A stretch of 14,169 nucleotides of DNA from JBHGBB01 sp041946755 (lineage in GTDB: Bacteria; UBP4; UBA4092; JAOAEQ01), in contig JBHGBB010000094.1 in NCBI GenBank assembly GCA_041946755.1, positions 1 through 14,169 of the forward strand. Reading direction: 5' to 3'. The notes beneath the pieces are model-generated. The model had not been told where the DNA came from. It saw nothing but the letters and a program-made list of their open reading frames with translations, and ran no database searches. This document shows, in pieces, positions 1 through 6,901 of the stretch. Both the position numbers and the translations under genes were made by a program. How positions within the stretch are numbered: the first letter of the stretch is position 1; every line of letters starts with the position of its first letter.

Positions 1-3
1 ATC

Positions 4-9
4 TATAAT
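4..9 (+). promoter_or_regulatory. possible -10 box upstream of the exporter operon
   Basis: A perfect TATAAT lies 34 bases before the tolC-like ATG. The -35 region would fall before the window start, so the promoter cannot be confirmed. No good Shine-Dalgarno sequence precedes the ATG at 44. Confidence 0.25.
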
Positions 10-43
10 ATCTTCATTGATATACTTACATAGATACTGAATT

Positions 44-1399
44 ATGCGAACCATTTTAGCGGTTTTAGGTATAATCTGCTTTTCCTCTACTTTATTGGCT
101 GCTGATATCCCATCGGAATTAACCTTACCAGAAGCGATTAAAATCGCGTTAGCCCAAAACCTGGAATTGCAGGGCGTTAAACAAGATAAGTTTATCGCGA
201 TAGCCAAAAAAGAACAGGCGGAAAGTCTGCGATTTCCGAAATTGGAACTGGATGCTTCGTATACCAAACTGCCGGAACCACCGTTTATGCAGGTACCAAC
301 GGTAGAATTAACTATTCCGGGATTAGGCAGTTTGAGTGTCGATCTACCGAAATTATATCTTGCAGAAGAGGATTCTAAACGCGCGACTCTAACCGGGAGT
401 ATGCCACTTTATACCAGCGGGCGGATATCGAATGCGATTAAATCCGCTGAATTGGGAGTTAATGCTAATACTGAACTCATTTCCGCAAAGCAGAACGATA
501 TCTCGTTACAAGTTACGCAAGCTTATTTAGTAACGGTATTAGCACAACATGTTGAACAGGTTAACCTCCAAGCGTTATCGGTTATCCGGGAACATCTGAA
601 AAATGCTGAAGCGCTGTTTAAAGCAGGGATCGTCGCCAACTACGATGTACTCCGGGCGAAAACTGAACTGGCAGCCCAAGAGAAACGGCTTACCGACGCG
701 CAAAACCAACAGAATCTAGCCCGGTCGGTATTATTCAATATCCTGAATGTACCGCTGAATACCGAAACCAAACTAATAACCCCGTTTGCTGCCGTCGATT
801 CTTCGTTCTCTTGCGATACCGAATCGCAAACTGCGGTACTCCAATCGCGGGAATTAGCCGCATTACGGCTGAAATCGCAAGCGCAGCTGGCGTTATCTAA
901 ATCCGCAGCGGCTGCTGATAAACCCCAATTTTTTGTTGCCGGATTATTAGAGACCTATACCGATGAATTATCGGTAATCGATCCCCATGAAGCTATGGTT
1001 GTTGGCATGAAACTGAATTTATTCGATGGCGGTGCTACTCGGGCAGTAGCGCGTGAACTGCAAGAGAGTTCACGCCGCACCTTAATCGATGCCGACCGAT
1101 TGGAAAAAGGTATCCGATTACAGGTCAAACAAGCGGTATTCGAGTTCGAATCCGGTAAGAAAGGATTAGCGTTCGCTCAGCAGGCGGTATCTTCTGCGGA
1201 AGAGAGTCTACGGTTAGCAACCCGCCGGTTCGAAACCGGTACCGGCACCAGTGTCGAGAAACTGGATGCGATTTTATCTTTATCCCAAGCGCAGATGCAG
1301 CAAGAGCAAGCATTATATCAAATGAATCTCGCATATTATACCGTATTAAAATTGCAAAATAAACTGATTCCTTATTTCCAATCTACGGAGGTAAAATAA
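44..1399 (+). CDS. TolC-family outer membrane efflux protein
   Basis: Outer-membrane channel of a tripartite exporter, expected as a trimeric beta-barrel with a periplasmic alpha-tunnel. Residues 1-19 form a Sec signal peptide (MRTILAV, hydrophobic core, LLAA cleavage region). The mature part starts with the family-typical ELTLPEAIKIALAQN, which opens the first OEP repeat (about 28-215). A second repeat covers about 260-440 and carries the usual long Ala/Gln/Leu-rich helices. At 451 residues it is full length. An in-frame TGA at 38-40 makes the ATG at 44 the first possible start, although no clear Shine-Dalgarno is visible. It is the first gene of a three-gene operon, with only six bases before the adaptor gene. 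The substrate cannot be inferred. The family call is secure; assignment to a named TolC ortholog is not. Confidence 0.93.
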   Translation: MRTILAVLGIICFSSTLLAADIPSELTLPEAIKIALAQNLELQGVKQDKFIAIAKKEQAESLRFPKLELDASYTKLPEPPFMQVPTVELTIPGLGSLSVDLPKLYLAEEDSKRATLTGSMPLYTSGRISNAIKSAELGVNANTELISAKQNDISLQVTQAYLVTVLAQHVEQVNLQALSVIREHLKNAEALFKAGIVANYDVLRAKTELAAQEKRLTDAQNQQNLARSVLFNILNVPLNTETKLITPFAAVDSSFSCDTESQTAVLQSRELAALRLKSQAQLALSKSAAAADKPQFFVAGLLETYTDELSVIDPHEAMVVGMKLNLFDGGATRAVARELQESSRRTLIDADRLEKGIRLQVKQAVFEFESGKKGLAFAQQAVSSAEESLRLATRRFETGTGTSVEKLDAILSLSQAQMQQEQALYQMNLAYYTVLKLQNKLIPYFQSTEVK

Positions 1400-1405
1400 C
1401 GAATT

Positions 1406-2644
1406 ATGGATACCCCGGAACCTAAACCGAAATCGGTTTCGATCTGGATACCGATCCTCGTAATAAGTTTCTTTCTCGTAGTAATACTAATAGCATACTT
1501 TTGGCTTGCCCATAAATCGGATTTAAATAAAACTATTGTCACTGCACCGAAAGGAACCGTCTATCTAGCGGAAGGTACGGTTGAAGCGACGGAAATAAGT
1601 ATCTCCTCGAAAATCCCGGGACGGATACTTAAGGTTAATGTTGATGAAGGCGACATGGTCCAATCGGGAGAAGTTCTAGCGACGCTTGAAAGTGAAGAGA
1701 TAACCGCAAAGGTTCATCAAGCGGAAGCGGGAGTTACAACCAGTTCCGACCAACTCCAGCAAGCAATGTTAGCAGTCCAACTTGAAGAGAAACGGGCTAC
1801 CGACCAGATTAATCAGGCGAAAGCCGGAGTCGATGCCGCAAAAGCGAAATACGAGATGGCGATGAACGGTGCCCGACCACAAGAAATCCAGCAGGCGGAA
1901 CAGGCGGTTGAAGCGGCGAAAGCGCAGTTGGAAATCGCTGATAAAACCTGGTCGCGGATGAAATCGCTCGCTGATGAAGGGGTAATCCCCCGGCAGAAAT
2001 CGGATGAAGTAGAATCGGCATATAAAGCTGCTGTCGCCCAATATACCGCCGCGGAAGCGAAACTGAAATTGGTTAAAGAAGGGGCGCGGAAAGAGGAGAA
2101 AGATGCCGCATATGCCGGTTTACAAGCAGCTGACGCGCAACTAGACCTGGCGAAACATGCCCAGATGCAGGTTGCGATTCGGAAACAGGATGTGGCAGCG
2201 TTGCGGGCGAAACTGCAAGCCAGTCAAGCGCTGTTGGATGAAGCGAATTCCTATTTGAACCAAACGGAAATAAAAGCACCTACTGCCGGACTTATTTCTC
2301 AAAAGATTGCGGAACCGGGAGAAATGGTTGCTGCCGGGTATCCGATACTAACCTTAGTCGACCAAAGCAAATATTGGATAGAAATCTATGTTAACGAATC
2401 TCTTGCCGGTGGGTATAAATCCGGAGATGCGGTGACTGTCGAGTTACCAGCCATTAATAAACAAGTCCCGGCACATATTTCTAAGATTGTCCCGGCAGCG
2501 GATTTCGCCACCAAACGCGCGACTAATGAACGCGGCAGTTTCGATATTCGCACTTTCCAATTCCGGATCGAGTTTGATCAGTCTACCCCGGACTTAATTC
2601 GCGGGATGACTGCCCGGGTATTTGCGGGTAAAAGGACTTCGTAA
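1406..2644 (+). CDS. HlyD/YbhG-type periplasmic adaptor (membrane fusion protein)
   Basis: Links an inner-membrane transporter to the TolC-like channel. A short cytoplasmic tail is followed by one membrane anchor (about 13-34). Next come the first half of a biotinyl-lipoyl hairpin (about 55-97, containing SKIPGRILKVNVDEGDMV), a long Ala/Gln/Glu/Lys-rich coiled coil (about 100-285), the second lipoyl half (about 287-320, IKAPTAGLISQKIAEPGEMV) and a beta-barrel domain to residue 412. Two GARxxE turns in the coiled coil (NGARPQE 154-160, EGARKEE 225-231) resemble the YbhG subgroup, whose partners are ABC-2 exporters. A GGAGG at 1387-1391 lies inside the end of the upstream gene, 14 bases from the ATG, which is rather long. 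The stop is one base before the permease ATG, so translation is probably coupled. Confidence 0.93.
   Translation: MDTPEPKPKSVSIWIPILVISFFLVVILIAYFWLAHKSDLNKTIVTAPKGTVYLAEGTVEATEISISSKIPGRILKVNVDEGDMVQSGEVLATLESEEITAKVHQAEAGVTTSSDQLQQAMLAVQLEEKRATDQINQAKAGVDAAKAKYEMAMNGARPQEIQQAEQAVEAAKAQLEIADKTWSRMKSLADEGVIPRQKSDEVESAYKAAVAQYTAAEAKLKLVKEGARKEEKDAAYAGLQAADAQLDLAKHAQMQVAIRKQDVAALRAKLQASQALLDEANSYLNQTEIKAPTAGLISQKIAEPGEMVAAGYPILTLVDQSKYWIEIYVNESLAGGYKSGDAVTVELPAINKQVPAHISKIVPAADFATKRATNERGSFDIRTFQFRIEFDQSTPDLIRGMTARVFAGKRTS
2631..2636 (+). promoter_or_regulatory. ribosome binding site that sets the permease start
   Basis: AAAGGA lies nine bases before the ATG at 2646, inside the last codons of the adaptor gene. 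It supports ATG 2646 over the in-frame TTG at 2622, which would add eight residues and has no suitable site. Confidence 0.6.
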
Positions 2645-2645
2645 T

Positions 2646-3821
2646 ATGGCTTCCAACAAACTGCACTTGGTTTGTTTCGTTTGGTTACGCGAAGCGAAAC
2701 TGGTATTAAAAAATCCTTTTCTTATCGCGCTTCTTCTTTGCGTTCCGATAGGATATACGATTCTCTTTGGCTCGATATACTGGTACCAGCGGGTACTTGA
2801 AATCCCGACGGTGGTTCAAGATGAAGATCATAGCAGCTTAAGCCGGAAACTCATTCAAGCGATTGACGCTAGTGATTCTTTCCATGTTATTGGCACGGTA
2901 CCGAACCTGGATAAATTCCGGGAACTCGCCTGGCGGCGGGAAGCGTATATGTGTATCGTTATTCCACCGCAACTGCAGCATAATCTTGTTGCCGGTAAAC
3001 CCGCACGTATTATGGCAGTGGTTGAAGGAACTAATATGATTATCGAAAATGCGGCTACCCGGGCGGTAGCTGAAATCGCCCAGACTTTTTCGGTAGGAGT
3101 AAGCTATAAAAAATGGCTTGCTAAAGGGATACCGATCGGAGTAGTAAGCCAGCAGTCGATGCCGTTAGAACTAGGCGCCCGGCTATGGTATAACCCAACC
3201 TTTAATTATACCAACTTCCTGGTACTCGGTCTTATCGGAACGATTATCCAGCAAATCATCTTGTTAGTAGTCGCCCTCGCCTGGTCTAAAGAACAGGAAA
3301 CCGGAACGATTATTGAACTGATGCAAGAGGTTAAAAGCCCGGCTATTGCAACGATTGGAAAGCTTTTGTTTTATTTTCTGCCGGCAGTAGCGGTTGCCTT
3401 GATTTCGATGATTATCGCATTCACCATCTACAGTGTTCCGCAGATCGGAAATGCGGCAGTATTGGTTTTTGCAACCATGGTATTTATTTTCGGATTAATC
3501 GGATTAGGATTCTTCGTTTCGAGTATAACCGGGTCTCAATTACTCAGCACTGAAATATTGATGATTATCGCGGTACCATCGTTTCTGATTTCCGGGTTCA
3601 CCTGGCCGTTATTCGCTATGCCCGGGTGGGTTCGGTTTATCGGTGAACTACTACCCTTAACCCATTATCTGATTATTGTTAAATCGGTGGCATTGGAAGG
3701 TGCGGGTTGGCTGCCGAATATCGGTGAGCTACTCTGGTTATCGCTTTTCGCTGGACTGTTTTATATCCTACAGTTTATCAGTTTCTCCCGCCTATTGAAC
3801 CGAGTCGGTAATAATAAATAG
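2646..3821 (+). CDS. ABC-2 type transporter permease (YhhJ/YbhR-like)
   Basis: Inner-membrane subunit of an ABC-2 exporter working with the adjacent adaptor and outer-membrane channel. Starting at ATG 2646 it has 391 residues. Membrane segments lie at about 26-46, 190-212, 239-262, 270-292, 300-321 and 362-380. A large extracytoplasmic domain (about 47-189) follows the first one, which is the ABC2_membrane_3 architecture. Family marks are the cytoplasmic coupling stretch SKEQETGTIIELMQEVKSP (214-232) and the late FLISGFTWP...MPGW...LPLTHYL block (313-342). No ATP-binding protein is encoded in this operon as seen, and this protein has no Walker motifs. The ATPase is either left of the window, elsewhere in the genome, or absent, as can occur in some TolC-HlyD-permease clusters. 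Substrate unknown. Confidence 0.92.
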   Translation: MASNKLHLVCFVWLREAKLVLKNPFLIALLLCVPIGYTILFGSIYWYQRVLEIPTVVQDEDHSSLSRKLIQAIDASDSFHVIGTVPNLDKFRELAWRREAYMCIVIPPQLQHNLVAGKPARIMAVVEGTNMIIENAATRAVAEIAQTFSVGVSYKKWLAKGIPIGVVSQQSMPLELGARLWYNPTFNYTNFLVLGLIGTIIQQIILLVVALAWSKEQETGTIIELMQEVKSPAIATIGKLLFYFLPAVAVALISMIIAFTIYSVPQIGNAAVLVFATMVFIFGLIGLGFFVSSITGSQLLSTEILMIIAVPSFLISGFTWPLFAMPGWVRFIGELLPLTHYLIIVKSVALEGAGWLPNIGELLWLSLFAGLFYILQFISFSRLLNRVGNNK

Positions 3822-3882
3822 AATATTGATATTATTTCTGTTACAGATTAATCTTAAACCATCGCTATATATTCTTTTCAGG

Positions 3883-3973
3883 CACAGACTTATACGAATA
3901 AACACTGATGGTATATATAATATGTACAGATGTAGTTATTCTCTGAGTTCTCAGTATCTCAGCGGTTCAGTGG
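3883..3973. repeat. degenerate intergenic repeat resembling family D
   Basis: The stretch 3939-3973 (TCTGAGTTCTCAGTATCTCA and on to TTCAGTGG) has the roughly 8-9-base periodicity of the arms at 12945-13041. It ends two bases before the stop codon of the minus-strand gene. A CACAGACTTATACG...AACACTGATGG stretch at 3883-3911 looks like an arm of a related element, but the two do not pair well. It fills most of the 153-base spacer between two convergent genes. No intrinsic terminator is visible. Confidence 0.35.
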
Positions 3974-3974
3974 T

Positions 3975-4595
3975 TTATTTAGCAGTGCTGGGTCGGGTAA
4001 GGATATTATCCAAATCTTTCAGGGTTTGATCCATGGCACTCTGGAACGATTCTGCTGCCATTTTTGCAGTCCAATATCTGACATCCATGGTACGTACCAA
4101 ATCCCGGCTGGCTTCCCCGGAATATTCGGTGGTATTAACTTTAGCTCCATCCGGTCGGCTGATAGTAACCCGGTATTCGGTATTCCCAATCACTACCTGT
4201 GGGATCGCCCATTTAACAACTTTTTTCGCTTCTTTCGGCTGGGTTTTTGCGGTGTATAAGGTGAGTTCGAAGGTTATAGTATAAACGTTCAAGGTAGATA
4301 TTGCAGTCGGTGGTTTCGCAATATCCGCTATTTGCAGCTCTTTTTCAATCACCGCTTGCATCATAGTGGTAATCGGTCTTAACCAGATGGTAGTATCGGA
4401 ATCGATATCAGCTGCCGGCCGTTTATCGATTACCTGTATATCCAGATATATCGGCTGGTTTAAAATCGACCGGTATTTGGTATAGGTATAGAATTTCGGA
4501 CTATCTAAATCATAGCGGTCGATTTTTTTCTCTTTTGCTATAGATAGAGAACAAATCAATAAAATCGATATAAGAATTAGGATAACTCGGTTCAT
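3975..4595 (-). CDS. exported protein of unknown function, possibly a YajG/DUF4410-like envelope protein
   Basis: I do not recognise this protein with certainty. From the chosen start it has 206 residues. Residues 1-20 are a Sec signal peptide (MNRVILILISILLICSLSIA) followed by a charged KEKK. The LLIC near its end lacks the small residue before Cys expected of a lipobox. The mature part has a DKRP motif (57-60), a predicted beta-rich middle with YTITFELTLY (105-114), and a C-terminal helix WTAKMAAESFQSAMDQTLKDL (175-195). That pattern, an early D-R strand and a late helix full of small residues, resembles small envelope lipoproteins of the YajG or DUF4410 type; this is inference from general layout only. 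The gene is divergent from rsmB and convergent with the exporter operon. A GGAG seven bases upstream favours the ATG at 4595 over the ATG at 4610. Confidence 0.75.
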   Translation of the reverse strand: MNRVILILISILLICSLSIAKEKKIDRYDLDSPKFYTYTKYRSILNQPIYLDIQVIDKRPAADIDSDTTIWLRPITTMMQAVIEKELQIADIAKPPTAISTLNVYTITFELTLYTAKTQPKEAKKVVKWAIPQVVIGNTEYRVTISRPDGAKVNTTEYSGEASRDLVRTMDVRYWTAKMAAESFQSAMDQTLKDLDNILTRPSTAK

Positions 4596-4602
4596 AATCG
4601 CA

Positions 4603-4606
4603 CTCC
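4603..4606 (-). promoter_or_regulatory. Shine-Dalgarno deciding the start of the minus-strand gene
   Basis: On the minus strand GGAG is followed by seven bases and then the ATG at 4595. It lies inside the five extra codons that would be translated if ATG 4610 were used, so the inner start is preferred. That start also gives a better-formed signal peptide. Confidence 0.55.
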
Positions 4607-4666
4607 GCATAATTAAATTGATATTTTAGTTTACCATAATTAGCGCTAAATTCCAAACTAGGCTGT

Positions 4667-4695
4667 TTGCAGACCCGCGCAGTAACAGGTATAAT
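4667..4695 (+). promoter_or_regulatory. candidate promoter overlapping the rsmB start region
   Basis: TTGCAG (4667-4672) and a perfect TATAAT (4690-4695) are separated by 17 bases. If this is used, transcription would begin near 4702. Translation would then have to start at ATG 4715 rather than ATG 4697. The -35 match is only three of six, so this is a weak call. Confidence 0.3.
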
Positions 4696-4696
4696 A

Positions 4697-6091
4697 ATGC
4701 AAAAAGCAATTCCAATGAGTAAACCGAAACCGAATAAAAATCCGGGTAATGCTCGGAAAGTAGCATATCAAGCGCTGCTGCGAATCGAGTTGGATAAAGC
4801 GTATCCCGGGTTAGTACTCGACCGGCTATTAAGTAAAACCGAGTTATCGAATAAAGATAAACGGCTGGTAACTGAACTGGTTTATGGTACGGTTCGACGA
4901 CAGGGTACCCTTGATTGGATCATCGCCCAGTTTGCAAAGAAACAAACGAAAAGTATTTCAATTAAACTAAAACTGGTTCTACGGTTGGGGATATATCAGC
5001 TGATATACCTGACCAAAATCCCGGCGTTTGCCGCGACTCATGAAATGGTTAAACTGGCCAAACAGTCCGGGTTAAGCCGATATGCGGGGTTCGTTAATGC
5101 GATATTACGCCGGGTGGGAGAATATCGGGACCAGATCAAATATCCGGAGAAATCTGAAGGATTGGTTGAATATCTCGCAGTCAGATATTCACATCCGAAA
5201 TGGATCGTCCAACTCATCCTAAACCGGTTCGGAGAAAAAGATACTGAACAATTACTCGATTTAAATAATCAGCCGGCATCGGTGGTATTAAGAGTTAGCC
5301 GGTTAAAGAGTTCGGTTGATGCTGTTGAACATATTCTGTTAGATAAAAAGATACAGGTTACGCGAAGCGAGTTTGCACCTGAAGGAATTGTGATCAACCA
5401 ATCAGAAGGGTCGGTTCGCGAACTACCGGGATATCAGGAAGGTTGGTTCACGGTTCAGGATACGGCATCGATGCTAGTATCGCATCTAGTAAATCCGCAA
5501 CCGGGACAAACGGTAATCGATTTATGTGCGGCACCCGGTGGGAAAGCAACTCATCTTGCAGAACTGATGCAGAATCAGGGAAAATTGATTGCTATCGACC
5601 AACATCCGGGTAAAGCGAATTTGATTAGCCAAACGGCGACTCGATTAGGGATATCGAATATCCAGGTTCTGGTATCGGATGGAACAAAGATCGCTGAGCA
5701 AATTTCTGAGCCGGTAGATGCGGTGTTACTCGATGCACCTTGTTCCGGGCTGGGAGTTCTCCGGCGAAAAGTAGATCTCCGATGGAGAAAGAAATTAGAG
5801 GCGATAGCAGAATTAGTTAAACTCCAGCAGCAGTTACTTGAATCGGCATATAGGATATTGAAACCCGGTGGAATATTAGTTTATTCAACCTGTACATTAA
5901 CTGAAGAAGAAGATGAACAGCAGATCACTCGATTCTTAGCCTCGCATCCGGATATGCAATTAGAGCATGCAGTAGATTATCTACCGGACTCAGCGAAATC
6001 GATGGCAACCGAATCGGGCTATTATTTTGCACTCCCGCAGAAGCATGGGACTGACGGCATTTTCGCAGCAAGAATGGTTAAGAAAAAGTAG
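4697..6091 (+). CDS. rsmB: 16S rRNA (cytosine-967 C5)-methyltransferase RsmB
   Basis: Transfers methyl from S-adenosylmethionine to a cytosine of 16S rRNA. From ATG 4697 the protein has 464 residues. An N-terminal NusB-like RNA-binding domain (about 20-140, starting ARKVAYQALLRIE) is followed by the Fmu/NOL1-NOP2-Sun catalytic domain. SAM motif I is DLCAAPGGK (275-283). Motif IV is DAPCSG with Cys349, and motif VI is YSTCT with Cys399; this is the two-cysteine arrangement of m5C RNA methyltransferases. Start choice is uncertain. TTG 4667 is unlikely, ATG 4697 has an AGG seven bases upstream, and ATG 4715 (MSKPKPNK) would fit a candidate promoter. The stop codon lies inside a heptamer repeat. 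In many bacteria rsmB and rpe sit in one cluster with prpC, prkC and rsgA between them; here those are absent and rpe follows directly. Confidence 0.95.
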   Translation: MQKAIPMSKPKPNKNPGNARKVAYQALLRIELDKAYPGLVLDRLLSKTELSNKDKRLVTELVYGTVRRQGTLDWIIAQFAKKQTKSISIKLKLVLRLGIYQLIYLTKIPAFAATHEMVKLAKQSGLSRYAGFVNAILRRVGEYRDQIKYPEKSEGLVEYLAVRYSHPKWIVQLILNRFGEKDTEQLLDLNNQPASVVLRVSRLKSSVDAVEHILLDKKIQVTRSEFAPEGIVINQSEGSVRELPGYQEGWFTVQDTASMLVSHLVNPQPGQTVIDLCAAPGGKATHLAELMQNQGKLIAIDQHPGKANLISQTATRLGISNIQVLVSDGTKIAEQISEPVDAVLLDAPCSGLGVLRRKVDLRWRKKLEAIAELVKLQQQLLESAYRILKPGGILVYSTCTLTEEEDEQQITRFLASHPDMQLEHAVDYLPDSAKSMATESGYYFALPQKHGTDGIFAARMVKKK

Positions 6092-6110
6092 ATAGTAGCT
6101 AGAATCTAGG
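6087..6110 (+). repeat. family E heptamer repeat at the end of rsmB
   Basis: Three consecutive seven-base units, AGTAGAT, AGTAGCT and AGAATCT, are followed by AGG. The stop codon TAG (6089-6091) is bases 3-5 of the first unit, so the repeat supplies the end of the gene. It matches the array after gcvPB (11487-11517), which has the same AGTAGAY unit and the same AGG ending. Confidence 0.6.
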
Positions 6111-6131
6111 GGAATAAATATAAAATATAAT

Positions 6132-6803
6132 ATGAAAGATATAAAAATCGTTCCATCAATTTTATCCGCTGATTTCGGGCATCTAGCTGATGCGGTCGCA
6201 TCGATAAAACGCGGCGGCTGCGACTGGGTGCATCTGGATGTTATGGATGGCCATTTTGTACCGAATATCAGTATTGGGGTGCCAGTAGTTAAATCATTGA
6301 GGAAAGAGACCGACTTGAAGTTCGATACCCATCTGATGATCTCGGAACCGGAGAAATACCTGGAAGCGTTTATCAAATCCGGTGCGGATTTGGTTACCGT
6401 CCACATCGAAGTTTGCCCGAATATCAGGAAAACCATTAAATCTATCCATCAAAAAGGGGCGCTAGCCGGAGTATCGGTCAATCCGGAAACCAAGATAGAA
6501 TCGGTATATCCGGCAATCGGGTATGCGGATTTGATTCTGATAATGAGCGTGCATCCGGGATTCGGTGGCCAGGAGTTTATTAAATATTCGTTACCGAAAA
6601 TCAGGAAATTAAGAAAACAGATTGATACGGCGAAAGCTAAAACCATCCTCGAAGTTGATGGTGGAATTAATGAGCAGAATATTCCGGCGATAGTTCAGGC
6701 GGGTGCGGATTGGCTGGTAATCGGCTCCGCGATATTCGATGCCAAGAAAGTAGAACACCAGATTAAGAAATTTAAAGACTTAGCCACGAAGACACTAAAA
6801 TAG
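6132..6803 (+). CDS. rpe: ribulose-phosphate 3-epimerase
   Basis: Interconverts ribulose 5-phosphate and xylulose 5-phosphate in the pentose phosphate pathway. It is a cytoplasmic TIM-barrel metalloenzyme of 223 residues, the usual length. Visible family motifs are VPSILSADF (7-15), HLDVMDGHFVPN (34-45, with metal ligand His34 and catalytic Asp36), DTHLMI (66-71, ligand His67), VHPGFGGQEF (140-149) and EVDGGIN (174-180, second catalytic Asp176). The start fits the family N-terminus. The nearest AGGGGA (6108-6113) is 18 bases upstream, unusually far. The last six residues, ATKTLK (218-223), are encoded by the left arm of a family C repeat, so the C-terminal tail appears to be repeat-derived. 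Downstream comes the glycine cleavage cluster. Confidence 0.97.
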   Translation: MKDIKIVPSILSADFGHLADAVASIKRGGCDWVHLDVMDGHFVPNISIGVPVVKSLRKETDLKFDTHLMISEPEKYLEAFIKSGADLVTVHIEVCPNIRKTIKSIHQKGALAGVSVNPETKIESVYPAIGYADLILIMSVHPGFGGQEFIKYSLPKIRKLRKQIDTAKAKTILEVDGGINEQNIPAIVQAGADWLVIGSAIFDAKKVEHQIKKFKDLATKTLK

Positions 6804-6887
6804 CTTTATATTAAATTTAGCATTTAGCATTTTAAATTTAACATTTTAAATTGAATTCTTGACTAGTGTTCTTTGAGTCTTAGTGGC
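6783..6887. repeat. family C inverted repeat spanning the rpe end and the rpe-gcvT spacer
   Basis: The left arm GCCACGAAGACACTAAAA (6783-6800) encodes the last six residues of Rpe. The right arm (6865-6887) ends TCTTAGTGGC. Reverse-complemented, it matches the left arm at about 14 of 18 positions from its outer end. A family A arm sits between the two. The right arm ends 14 bases before the gcvT ATG; an AAAAGG between them (6888-6893) is the probable ribosome binding site. Confidence 0.65.
6811..6839 (+). repeat. family A arm nested inside the family C element
   Basis: Two TTTAGCA heptamers are flanked by AAATTT and TTTTAAATTT. All 29 bases are identical, in opposite orientation, to 9990-10018 in the gcvPA-gcvPB spacer. 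It is followed by a degenerate TTTAACA-type continuation to about 6855. Confidence 0.75.
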
Positions 6888-6901
6888 AAAAGGTTTTATC
6901 T

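Noticed and set aside
1138..1152. tRNA T-loop look-alike (GAGTTCGAATCCGG)
   Set aside because: It lies within the tolC-like gene, and no acceptor, anticodon or D arm surrounds it.
1222..1236. Hairpin CCGGTT-CGA-AACCGG in the tolC-like gene
   Set aside because: The stem is short, fully explained by codons for RRFETG, and shows no link to a gene boundary.
3826..4029. Small plus-strand open frame after the permease
   Set aside because: It has no ribosome binding site or protein-like pattern, runs through a degenerate repeat and overlaps the end of the opposite gene.
4033..4284. Plus-strand open frames opposite the exported protein gene
   Set aside because: They are shadows; the minus strand has a signal peptide, a Shine-Dalgarno and a protein-like composition.
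6804..6901. Glycine riboswitch before gcvT
   Set aside because: The spacer is wholly made of family A and C repeats. The purine-rich conserved cores of glycine aptamers are not there.
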